Below are positions 1 to 5,294 of a stretch of DNA of 5,294 bases, piece after piece. Every line of letters begins with the position of its first letter. The stretch's first letter is position 1. The notes beneath the pieces are model-generated. The model worked only from the letters and a program-made list of their open reading frames with translations, ran no database searches and was not told the origin of the DNA. Origin of the DNA: Paludibacter sp. Its GTDB lineage: Bacteria > Bacteroidota > Bacteroidia > Bacteroidales > Paludibacteraceae. The stretch spans positions 1 through 5,294 of the forward strand of contig WRGS01000109.1 in NCBI GenBank assembly GCA_009787075.1. Direction: 5' to 3'. A program made the position numbers and the translations under genes.

Positions 1-37
1 CAACTTATTCGGCATTAAATAACAAAATATAATCATA

Positions 38-496
38 ATGCAAAAATTAATAATATTTTTATTTTTTCTGTTGAATTGTATTTGCGTGTATTCGCAAAAT
101 ATTTCAAGAGAATTTAGGCAAGATACCGCTTGCGTTGAACAAAAAGTGCGTGATATGCTCAATCAAGACGATTCCACTTACGGAATGCACCAAGCTAATA
201 AAACGCTTGAAGCAGAATATGATAAATTGTTGAATAAATATTATAAAATATTGTACAACAAATTGGACAATAATGGTAAAAAAGCATTTCAGCAGGCGCA
301 ACGGCAATGGATTAAATTTCGGGATTCTGAAAAAGAACTCATTGGCGAGGTTTTTCAAAATACATATAATGAAATGGGCGGAGGAACTATTTGGGGAGTG
401 ATTTATGGAAATTTTGCAGCGCAAATAACTCGCGAAAGAGTTTTTGTTTTATATAATTATTTGATTTCTGATAATTTGACTTCCGATGAACAATAA
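38..496 (+). CDS. Secreted LprI-like (DUF1311) protein
   Basis: This 152-residue protein belongs, by its sequence pattern, to the DUF1311/LprI-like family (Pfam PF07007), small exported proteins named after a mycobacterial lysozyme inhibitor. Seen: a hydrophobic N-terminus (residues 3-18) ending in VYSQ, which fits signal peptidase I cleavage near residue 20. A helical domain follows (about 32-140) with the family signature QAQRQWIKFRDSEKE at 86-100, a glycine-rich GGGTIWG at 114-120, and a terminal ITRERVFVL helix at 130-138. Only one cysteine (C32) remains after the signal, whereas many relatives have cysteine pairs, so a disulfide is not expected. Cys14 and Cys16 lie inside the hydrophobic core without a good lipobox, so I do not call it a lipoprotein. 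The ATG at 38 is the natural start. The gene overlaps the next one by 11 nt. Lysozyme inhibition is only inferred from the family name; most DUF1311 members are uncharacterised. Confidence 0.8.
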   Translation: MQKLIIFLFFLLNCICVYSQNISREFRQDTACVEQKVRDMLNQDDSTYGMHQANKTLEAEYDKLLNKYYKILYNKLDNNGKKAFQQAQRQWIKFRDSEKELIGEVFQNTYNEMGGGTIWGVIYGNFAAQITRERVFVLYNYLISDNLTSDEQ

Positions 497-1751
497 AATG
501 AATAACATATTGATAATCTGCGATTCATTCCCGCCGGCGTTTAACCCGCGAATGGGTTTTTTATGCAAATATTTGCGTTCTTTTGGTTGGAATCCAATAA
601 TTATTACCGAATATTTACCGCAAAAAATTTACGGACAATTAACAGAAAATCAGGATATTAGATATGTTAATTTTTATCATTCAAAAAATAAAATTATTAA
701 AAGAATAAAATATATTTTTGTTTTTGTTGCAGATTTTTTGTTCAATTTAAAAAATATAATTATTGGAAAAAAAGCAATACAAATCATTGAAAATCAAGAT
801 ATTTCGCTTATTCTTTCAAGTTCTTCTTTTCGTCCATATTCTGCCCTTACCGCAAGCAAACTCAGCCGCCGTTATCGAATACCGTTTGTAATGGATTTGC
901 GGGATATTATTGAACAATTTCCAAGCGGAGACCAAATCAGCAAAAAAACGCCAAATATTTTATTAAACAAAATTTTAACAAAAATTATTGTAAAAAAATT
1001 TATACGCCAGCGGAATAAAATTTTGAAAAAAGCCGATTTTATAACTACCGTTTCTCAATGGCACGCAGATATTTTGTCAAAATATAATAAAAACGTAAAA
1101 TTAATTTACAATGGTTTTGACCCAGATTTGTTCTTCCCGCAAATTACTAAAAATCAACATTTTATTATAGCATACACAGGCAGAATTGAAAGTCAGGCAA
1201 TTAAAGACCCGTCGCTGTTTTTCGAGGCAATAGCAAATTTATTAGCAAAAAATAAAATTGATGCTGAAATTTTTAAGATAAAGTTTTATTTAATAAACGA
1301 AGAATCGAAAAAAATTGTTGCAGAACTTGTTGCAAATTATGGCATTGCCGATTTTGTTGAAATTTTCGACACGGTGCAAAATTATCAAATTCCTCAAATT
1401 TTGAATGAAAGTTCCATTTTGCTGCTTTTGGCAAACAAATCAACAGGAGAAAACACGCCGAAAGGCATTATGGGAACGAAAGTGTTTGAATATTTGGCGG
1501 TTGAAAAACCGATTTTGTGCGTGCGAAACGATGAAAGTTGTCTCGAAGAAACAATAAATTGCGCAAATGCAGGAATTGCCTGCTCAACAAGTGCGCAAGT
1601 TGAAAATTTTATTTTGGAAAAATACGCAGAATGGCAAACTTATGGATACACGCATCAGATTGTAAATAAGGAATATATCGCACAATTTTCGCGCAAAAAA
1701 CAAGCCGCGCAGTTTGCCGCTCTTTTCTCCAAATTGACAAAAAGAAATTAG
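486..1751 (+). CDS. Glycosyltransferase, GT-B fold, family 4 type
   Basis: A 421-residue predicted cytoplasmic or membrane-associated glycosyltransferase that would move a sugar from a nucleotide-sugar donor to a glycan or lipid acceptor. Seen: the N-terminal Rossmann half opens with NILIICDSFPPAFNPRMG (7-24) and contains MDLRDIIEQFP (136-146). TVSQWHADIL (188-197) and IYNGFDPDLFFP (207-218) are the usual lead into the second domain. The donor half begins with IAYTGRIES (228-236) and holds GTKVFEYLAVEKPIL (330-344), the GT4 C-terminal region whose glutamate contacts the nucleotide sugar. Length and order match GT4 enzymes of surface-polysaccharide pathways; donor and acceptor cannot be read from sequence. 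Two starts are possible: ATG 486 overlaps the upstream stop codon, and ATG 498 begins just after it, directly at the first beta strand. I keep 486 but 498 is nearly as likely. The gene is extremely AT-rich (661-720 has 6 G/C in 60). No other polysaccharide genes are in view. Confidence 0.85.
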   Translation: MNNKMNNILIICDSFPPAFNPRMGFLCKYLRSFGWNPIIITEYLPQKIYGQLTENQDIRYVNFYHSKNKIIKRIKYIFVFVADFLFNLKNIIIGKKAIQIIENQDISLILSSSSFRPYSALTASKLSRRYRIPFVMDLRDIIEQFPSGDQISKKTPNILLNKILTKIIVKKFIRQRNKILKKADFITTVSQWHADILSKYNKNVKLIYNGFDPDLFFPQITKNQHFIIAYTGRIESQAIKDPSLFFEAIANLLAKNKIDAEIFKIKFYLINEESKKIVAELVANYGIADFVEIFDTVQNYQIPQILNESSILLLLANKSTGENTPKGIMGTKVFEYLAVEKPILCVRNDESCLEETINCANAGIACSTSAQVENFILEKYAEWQTYGYTHQIVNKEYIAQFSRKKQAAQFAALFSKLTKRN

Positions 1752-1791
1752 TTACTTGAAACTATTTAAAATTACAGAAAAACAAAAAAAA

Positions 1792-1821
1792 TTGCGTATT
1801 AAAAAGAAATATGTATTTTTG
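1792..1821 (+). promoter_or_regulatory. Bacteroidota-type promoter before serpin-like pseudogene
   Basis: TTG at 1792-1794, a 19-nt spacer, then TATTTTTG at 1814-1821, an exact match to the TAnnTTTG -7 element used by the primary sigma factor of Bacteroidota. Transcription should begin near 1828, leaving a leader of about 45 nt before the ATG at 1874. Bases 1752-1873 hold nothing else I can recognise, including no hairpin terminator for the glycosyltransferase gene. Confidence 0.6.
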
Positions 1822-1873
1822 TGAATATTTATTAGTTATTTGAATATTAATGTTTTAAAAAAATATAAATAAA

Positions 1874-2128
1874 ATGACAAAAATGAATTTCAAAAATTTT
1901 GTTACAGTAATAATGGTAACCATTGTGCTGATAATGGTTTCCTGTATGGATAAAGGTAATAAACAACAAAATATAGAAACAATTTCTGAAAATAAGCAAC
2001 AAACTGAATTTGCAAAATCGGAAGAAAATCTAAATATAGCAACAGTAAATAGTGAACAAAAATTTTCGGAAGTAAAAAATTTATCTGAATATAAAAAAAC
2101 AGATTTTTTTACCAACGCTCGAACATAA
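1874..2128 (+). pseudogene. Segment 1: lipoprotein signal and linker
   Basis: Reads 84 residues before a premature stop. Residues 8-23 are hydrophobic and lead to VSC with Cys24, a slightly imperfect lipobox (Met at -3) for signal peptidase II. Residues 25-65 are rich in Asn, Gln, Glu and Lys, as expected of a flexible tether between membrane anchor and folded domain. The last six residues before TAA (TNART and neighbours) come from the wrong frame, after the T7 run at 2104-2110. A downstream ATG at 1883 is an alternative start. A gene caller would list this piece as a small hypothetical lipoprotein. Confidence 0.6.
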
Positions 2129-2582
2129 AATAAATGTTCGGAAAAATCAGGTCTATTGTGCAACCTTTTCGTATGCTTGGGACGAAATAAAAAAACAGAT
2201 TGGTTGCCCGCTGATAATACCCAAAGAAAACCAAGATTTATTTTTGCTAAATAATTCAAAATCATTTATCAATACGCTAAAAAGCAATGAATATTCCGTA
2301 ACAGGAATAATTGACGGGTATGCTATAACAGCCAAAGCCGAATTTAAAAAATCTTTAGTTTTTGAAGTAGAACTGAACAGTTATAAGAAGGAATTGATTT
2401 TTAACGGACAATCTGTTGCATCGTTTGGCGTAAGTGGGCATAATTATTATAAACAATTGGATATTGTTAAAATCATTTACTATAAAAATGATAATAATTT
2501 CATTATCAAGTTGTTGCCAAAAGATAAAAATCACGAAATTATTTTATTTAAAAACCGACAAAATCTTTCGTTCAATGGCTGA
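2112..2582 (+). pseudogene. Segment 2: central serpin-like core
   Basis: Continues the protein in the next frame, open from before 2112 to TGA at 2580. It starts PTLEHKINVRKNQVYCATFSY, resembling the serpin N-terminal helix and 'N-iv-S-S' region. Later QLDIVKIIYYKNDNNFIIKL resembles the serpin stretch 'vELPY..d..m.iiLP'. There is no ATG or strong start here; TTG 2244 is the only apparent initiation codon and would omit 44 conserved-looking residues, so independent translation is unlikely. The final residues (NRQNLSFNG) follow the second frameshift and are probably out of frame; the true continuation is KTDKIFRSMAEMNE in the frame starting at 2551. Confidence 0.55.
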
Positions 2583-2598
2583 AATGAATGAGTAAATT

Positions 2599-3000
2599 GT
2601 GAAACTTTCAGAAATTGGAAAAGATGGACGAAAAAATGAAAAGTTGCAATGGAAATATTATCTTTCCGAAGACGATGAAGTTGTTATTCCTAAAATTAAT
2701 TTCAATATTGAAACAAATTATCCGACATTGGAAGGACACAAATTTCAAACAGAAGAACGAAATTACACAATAATAACGGCTTGGCAAAGAACTGCCTTTA
2801 TTTTGAATGAAAAAGGCGCTGAGATAGAAAGTTTAGTTATATCTATGGTGCTTTCTGAAGAAGAAAATGGAGAAGAAAATCTTCGACCCAAGAAAATGAT
2901 TTTCGATAAACCATTTTTGATTTTATTAAAACGAACATATTCTCAAAATCCATATTTTGGCTTATGGGCAGCAAATACAGAATTGATGATAAAAGAATGA
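2599..3000 (+). pseudogene. Segment 3: serpin-like C-terminal half
   Basis: A 133-residue piece from GTG 2599 to the native TGA at 2998, just after the in-frame TAA at 2593. Numbering from the GTG, it has VVIPKINFNIETNY (28-41), then TAFILNEKGAEIES (65-78), which lines up with the serpin breach and reactive-loop hinge (compare 'DEKGTEAAGA' of alpha-1-antitrypsin). A 24-residue loop follows, then IFDKPFLILL (101-110) and SQNPYFGLWAAN (115-126), matching serpin 'F-NKPF-F' and 'SP-F-G'. The hinge residues after EKGAE (Ile, Glu, Ser) are not the small Ala/Gly/Ser run of inhibitory serpins, so even the ancestor may not have inhibited proteases by loop insertion. It has no signal peptide and no plausible ribosome-binding context of its own. 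Confidence 0.6.
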
Positions 3001-3003
3001 ATT

Positions 3004-3035
3004 TTGTTAGAAATAAATAAAAATCATTACATTTG
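3004..3035 (+). promoter_or_regulatory. Bacteroidota-type promoter before rhuM remnant
   Basis: TTG at 3004-3006, a 21-nt spacer, and TACATTTG at 3028-3035, a full TAnnTTTG match. The predicted start of transcription is near 3042, only a few nt before the ATG at 3048, so the leader would be very short. It lies immediately after the stop codon of the serpin-like pseudogene. Confidence 0.5.
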
Positions 3036-3047
3036 TGAGATAAAAAA

Positions 3048-3462
3048 ATGCTGCAAAAAAACAGAAATATCATAAAATTTGTAGAAAATAAAAAACAGCG
3101 AGATACAAAACACACACCCTAATTTCATTATTTACGAAACAGAGGATAATATTTCTAAAGTATCGGTACGATTGGCGGAAGATACCGTTTGGCTTACGCA
3201 AAAACAGTTGGCGGAAATTTTTGATACGACCAAACAAAATATAGGTCAGCACATTAAAAACATTGTAGAAGAGGGAGAATTAAATAAAAATTCAGTTGTA
3301 AAGATTTTCTTTACAACTGCCGCCGACGGGAAAAACTATAATACATACCATTACAACCTTGATATGATTATTTCGCTTGGTTATCGTATCAATTCCAAAG
3401 TGGCTACAAAATTTCGTCAATGAGCAATAGAACGGCTCAAAGAATATATTATAAAACATTAA
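3048..3462 (+). pseudogene. RhuM-family gene, 5' remnant
   Basis: RhuM proteins (named from Salmonella SPI-3; Pfam Virulence_RhuM) are scattered accessory proteins of unsettled function with an N-terminal helix-turn-helix-like region. Seen in the main frame (from about 3094): ETEDNISKVSVRL, then the hallmark VWLTQKQLAEIFDTTKQNI, VEEGELNKNSVVKIFFTTA, DGKNYNTYHYNLDMIISLGY and NSKVATKFRQ. Three lesions: the ATG at 3048 lies in another frame and joins the main one only if one A of the A6 run 3090-3095 is removed; the Trp of the usual FRQ-W-A becomes TGA at 3421-3423; and after AIERLKEYIIKH the gene stops at TAA 3460. About 137 residues can be rebuilt, against roughly 330 for intact relatives, so the distal half is lost. 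The uninterrupted part runs about 3085-3423. Family identification is confident; start and decay route are inferred. Confidence 0.8.
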
Positions 3463-3502
3463 ATATTTTCTCCATAATTTTTGAATTGAATTTTTATTAA
3501 TC

Positions 3503-3534
3503 TGTGCGTAATTAAAAAAATTCATGTACTTTTG
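3503..3534 (+). promoter_or_regulatory. Bacteroidota-type promoter before SPOR gene
   Basis: TACTTTTG at 3527-3534 matches TAnnTTTG exactly. Upstream, TGTG at 3503-3506, separated by 20 nt, is an imperfect TTTG -33 element. Transcription should begin near 3541, giving a leader of about 17 nt before the ATG at 3558. It probably drives the SPOR gene, pepE and perhaps truB. The stretch 3463-3540 shows nothing else. Confidence 0.55.
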
Positions 3535-3557
3535 CAAAAAATTTGAAAGAAAAAGAA

Positions 3558-4004
3558 ATGAAAAAAATACTTTATTTGACAATAATTTTTGCGGTGTTGG
3601 TGTTGCAAAATGCTTACAGTCAGGCAAAAGAAAATATTTTTGCCTCAATGGAAACACCTGAAGCGCAAACAGGCGCAAAGGTAACTTTTGTTCAGGACGA
3701 TGCAATAGAGGCATTGCTTTTAAAAAAGAATACTGCCACTGTAAAAGGCGGTACTGTGTATCGTGTGCAGGTTTTTTCGAGTAATCAACGCACTGCAAAA
3801 AACGATGCAACAAGCATTGAACGGCAGTTGCGCACCAAATATCCTAACGAAAACATACAGGTAAATTACGTTTCGCCGTTTTGGAAAGTGCGCATCGGCG
3901 AGTTTACCTCGCGCGAAGATGCAAGCAAATTTATACAGGAATTGAGAGCGGCGTTGCCAAGTCAGCAAAGTCAAATGTACATCGTTGCCGACCGCAACAG
4001 ATAA
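3558..4004 (+). CDS. Secreted SPOR-domain protein
   Basis: A 148-residue exported protein. SPOR domains (Pfam PF05036, about 75 residues) bind peptidoglycan strands lacking stem peptides, so a cell-envelope role such as septal wall binding is expected. Seen: signal peptide MKKILYLTIIFAVLVLQNAYSQ with likely cleavage near residue 22. A linker holds VTFVQDDAIEALLLKKN (42-58), a short conserved-looking motif often placed before SPOR in Bacteroidota proteins. The SPOR domain at about 66-143 begins VYRVQVFSSNQRT (67-79), contains FWKVRIGEFTSREDA (108-122), and ends SQMYIV. There is no transmembrane anchor, so it should be periplasmic. The start is ATG 3558, preceded by an A-rich tract; a TTG at 3543 is in frame but would add charged residues ahead of the signal peptide, so I reject it. 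A promoter lies just upstream, and pepE follows after 36 nt. Confidence 0.85.
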   Translation: MKKILYLTIIFAVLVLQNAYSQAKENIFASMETPEAQTGAKVTFVQDDAIEALLLKKNTATVKGGTVYRVQVFSSNQRTAKNDATSIERQLRTKYPNENIQVNYVSPFWKVRIGEFTSREDASKFIQELRAALPSQQSQMYIVADRNR

Positions 4005-4040
4005 GGTCAATAACCAATTTGGAATTTTGAAATAATTATT

Positions 4041-4751
4041 ATGAAACTCCTTCTTATCAGCAATTCCACTAACGCAGGCGAGGCATATTTGGATTATCCG
4101 AAATATGAAATTCAGAAATTTTTGGGCGACAAACCTGTTGATGCGCTGTTTATTCCATACGCGGCGGTAACTTTTTCGTTTGATGAATACGAAAACAAAG
4201 TAAATCAGCGTTTTGCAGAAATCGGACATCACGTTACAGGGATTCATCATTTTAAAAATCCGCGCGAGGCGGTGATGCAGGCGCAGGCGATTGTTGTCGG
4301 CGGCGGCAATACTTGGAAACTTGTCCGTTTGATGCATCAAAATCAAATTATGCACGCTATGCGAAAACGTGGAACAGCAGGCGTGCCTTATATTGGCTGG
4401 TCGGCAGGAGCCAATGTTGCTTGTCCGACTTTGCGCACAACCAATGATATGCCGATTGTTGCGCCGATTGGTTTTGCAACTTTTAATTTTGTTCCATTCC
4501 AAATCAATCCGCATTATCTTGACTCGCATCCAGAAAATTTTGGAGGCGAAACCCGCGAACAGCGAATTGAGGAATTTTTGATTGAAAATCCACGAACATA
4601 CGTTATAGGGTTGCGCGAAGGAACAATGTTGAAGTATGAAAACGAAAAACTTGAACTTATAGGGAATCGTAATGCGCGAATTTTCCACTTTGGACAAGCG
4701 CCGCAGGAACTTTCGAGTAAAGATAATTTTGATTTTTTGATGAAAAAATAG
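4041..4751 (+). CDS. pepE: Dipeptidase E (alpha-aspartyl dipeptidase), peptidase S51
   Basis: A cytoplasmic 236-residue serine peptidase that hydrolyses dipeptides with N-terminal aspartate (Asp-Xaa), helping use peptides taken up or released by protein turnover. Seen: a flavodoxin-like start KLLLISNST, LFIPYAAV (36-43), and VVGGGNTWKL (85-94), the glycine-rich strand of S51 enzymes. The nucleophile elbow is IGWSAGANVACP (118-129) with Ser121. Asp136 lies in TTNDMPI and His158 in FQINPHYLDSHPE. These match Ser120, Asp135 and His157 of the Escherichia coli enzyme with a one-residue offset, so the triad is complete and activity is expected. Length agrees with the family (E. coli 229). The ATG at 4041 lies 36 nt after the SPOR gene with no obvious terminator between them, suggesting co-transcription. 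This gene is clearly richer in G+C than the glycosyltransferase gene. Confidence 0.93.
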   Translation: MKLLLISNSTNAGEAYLDYPKYEIQKFLGDKPVDALFIPYAAVTFSFDEYENKVNQRFAEIGHHVTGIHHFKNPREAVMQAQAIVVGGGNTWKLVRLMHQNQIMHAMRKRGTAGVPYIGWSAGANVACPTLRTTNDMPIVAPIGFATFNFVPFQINPHYLDSHPENFGGETREQRIEEFLIENPRTYVIGLREGTMLKYENEKLELIGNRNARIFHFGQAPQELSSKDNFDFLMKK

Positions 4752-4768
4752 AATAAATTTCAGATTTG
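4737..4768 (+). promoter_or_regulatory. Possible weak promoter before truB
   Basis: CAGATTTG at 4761-4768 differs by one base from TAnnTTTG, and TTG at 4737-4739, within the end of pepE, lies 21 nt upstream. It would start transcription near 4775, close before the truB ATG at 4794. In such AT-rich DNA this can arise by chance, and read-through from pepE is an equally good explanation. Confidence 0.25.
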
Positions 4769-4793
4769 TAATTATTAATGTTAAGCGTTAAAA

Positions 4794-5294
4794 ATGGATT
4801 TTATTGAAGGCGAAATTTTGTATATCAACAAGCCGCTGCATTGGACTTCGTTCAATGTGGTAAATAAACTTCGTTGGAAAATGCTTAAAATGCTAAATAT
4901 AAAGAAAATAAAAGTTGGACATGCAGGCACGCTCGACCCTTTGGCAACAGGCGTTTTGATTATTTGCACAGGAGCAAAAACTCGTCAAATTGATGATTTT
5001 CAGGCGCAAACAAAAGAATATATCGCTACGTTGAAACTTGGGCAAACAACTCCATCGTTTGATTTGGAATTGCCTGTTGATAAAATATTTCCAACTGAAC
5101 ATATTGATTTTGAGTTAATTAATAAAATTATACCGACTTTTATCGGCGAAATATGGCAGCAACCGCCTGTATATTCGGCAGTAAAAATTGACGGGAAACG
5201 CGCTTACGATTATGCACGCGAGGGAAAAGATGTTGAAATAAAGTCAAAGTTGCTAAAAATTGATGAAATTGAGATTTTGGAATTTGCACTGCCG
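4794..5294 (+). CDS. truB: tRNA pseudouridine(55) synthase TruB (partial, 3' end beyond window)
   Basis: The first 167 residues of TruB, which converts uridine 55 to pseudouridine in the T-arm of nearly all elongator tRNAs. Seen: ILYINKPLHWTSFNVVNKL (8-26), the catalytic motif GHAGTLDPLATGVL (42-55) with the nucleophile Asp48, then TGAKTRQI (59-66), TKEYIATLKLGQTT (73-86) with the active-site Tyr76, FDLE (89-92), and QQPPVYSAVKIDGKRAYDYA beginning at about 122. Asp48 and Tyr76 fall at the same numbers as in the E. coli enzyme, which supports the chosen start at ATG 4794. An earlier ATG at 4778 is in another frame and soon reaches a stop. The reading frame is open to the window edge, so the C-terminal RNA-binding part lies outside. 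It follows pepE by 42 nt, in the same direction. Confidence 0.95.
   Translation, partial: MDFIEGEILYINKPLHWTSFNVVNKLRWKMLKMLNIKKIKVGHAGTLDPLATGVLIICTGAKTRQIDDFQAQTKEYIATLKLGQTTPSFDLELPVDKIFPTEHIDFELINKIIPTFIGEIWQQPPVYSAVKIDGKRAYDYAREGKDVEIKSKLLKIDEIEILEFALP

Larger units (their letters stand above)
1874..3000 (+). pseudogene. Serpin-like lipoprotein, disrupted
   Basis: Three overlapping reading frames join into one protein. I infer an original gene of 1125 nt (374 residues), the usual size of a serpin (serine/cysteine protease inhibitor). Two single-base changes at homopolymers restore the frame: one T fewer in the T7 run at 2104-2110 (giving DFLPTLEHK), and one A fewer in the A5 run at 2550-2554 (giving LFKTDKIFRSMAEMNE). 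One in-frame TAA at 2593-2595 then interrupts MNE-x-IVKLSEIG. The joined product would be an N-terminal lipoprotein signal, a low-complexity tether, then a serpin-like core. Serpin landmarks are VVIPKINFNIETNYPTL (compare the serpin LPKF..YDL strand), a hinge-like NEKGAE and FDKPFLILL...NPYF near the C-terminus. With two frameshifts and a stop the gene looks dead. The serpin assignment is from motif order and length, not a search. It has its own promoter upstream. It could instead be an uncharacterised Bacteroidota lipoprotein family of similar fold. Confidence 0.6.

Noticed and set aside
1..37. Possible tail of an upstream gene or a promoter (TATAAT at 29-34) before the LprI-like gene
   Set aside because: Too little sequence is present: stops occur in more than one frame, no TAnnTTTG is seen, and TATAAT is common by chance in AT-rich DNA.
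104..424. Minus-strand open frame opposite the LprI-like gene
   Set aside because: It mirrors a well-supported DUF1311 coding sequence and shows no domain or start context of its own.
1748..1844. Imperfect direct repeat TTAGTTACTTGAA (1748-1760) and TTAGTTATTTGAA (1832-1844)
   Set aside because: It is 12 of 13 identical, but short and AT-rich with no matching structure around it; chance is a sufficient explanation.
3421..3423. TGA at a conserved Trp position, possibly a reassigned stop codon
   Set aside because: Reading it as Trp adds only 12 residues before TAA and still leaves a truncated, frameshifted gene. Intact genes here use TGG for Trp, so decay explains it better.
4005..4040. Promoter-like CCAATTTG between the SPOR gene and pepE
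   Set aside because: It has two mismatches to TAnnTTTG, and the short gap suits an operon.
3720..4697. Long open frame of 325 codons on the minus strand across the SPOR and pepE genes
   Set aside because: The + strand encodes clearly recognisable SPOR and PepE proteins with full motifs. The antisense product has no recognisable domain and is low-complexity, with many Phe, Ile, Arg and Asn.
4772..4786. ATTAATGTTAAGCGT region as a hairpin terminator or alternative truB start
   Set aside because: The TTAA arms are too short and weak for a hairpin, and the ATG at 4778 opens a frame that stops within ten codons.

Overview
The window reads as chromosomal DNA from a member of the Bacteroidota. It is AT-rich, and three intergenic stretches carry the Bacteroidota-type promoter (TTG or similar, a 19-21 nt spacer, then TAnnTTTG). 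Starts are preceded by A-rich sequence instead of a clear Shine-Dalgarno. Signal peptides end in the 'YSQ' style common in this phylum. All recognisable genes lie on the + strand.

Left part (1-1751): a small secreted LprI-like (DUF1311) protein overlaps by 11 nt the start of a very AT-rich family-4-type glycosyltransferase, so the two were probably co-transcribed.

Middle part (about 1790-3462): an island of decayed genes. First is the wreck of a roughly 374-residue lipoprotein whose C-terminal half has the landmarks of the serpin fold. It is broken by two frameshifts at homopolymers and one in-frame stop. Next is a 5' remnant of a RhuM-family gene with one frameshift, a Trp codon turned into TGA, and its distal half missing. 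Both dead genes still have a good promoter in front.

Right part (about 3503-5294): a promoter followed by three intact, closely spaced genes that look like one transcription unit. They encode a secreted SPOR-domain (peptidoglycan-binding) protein, the Ser-dependent dipeptidase PepE with a complete S/D/H triad, and the tRNA pseudouridine-55 synthase TruB, which runs off the right edge with its catalytic Asp48 visible.

I saw no tRNA, rRNA, CRISPR array, insertion sequence, convincing hairpin terminator or new multi-gene system. The most notable content is the serpin-like lipoprotein wreck and the adjacent RhuM remnant.
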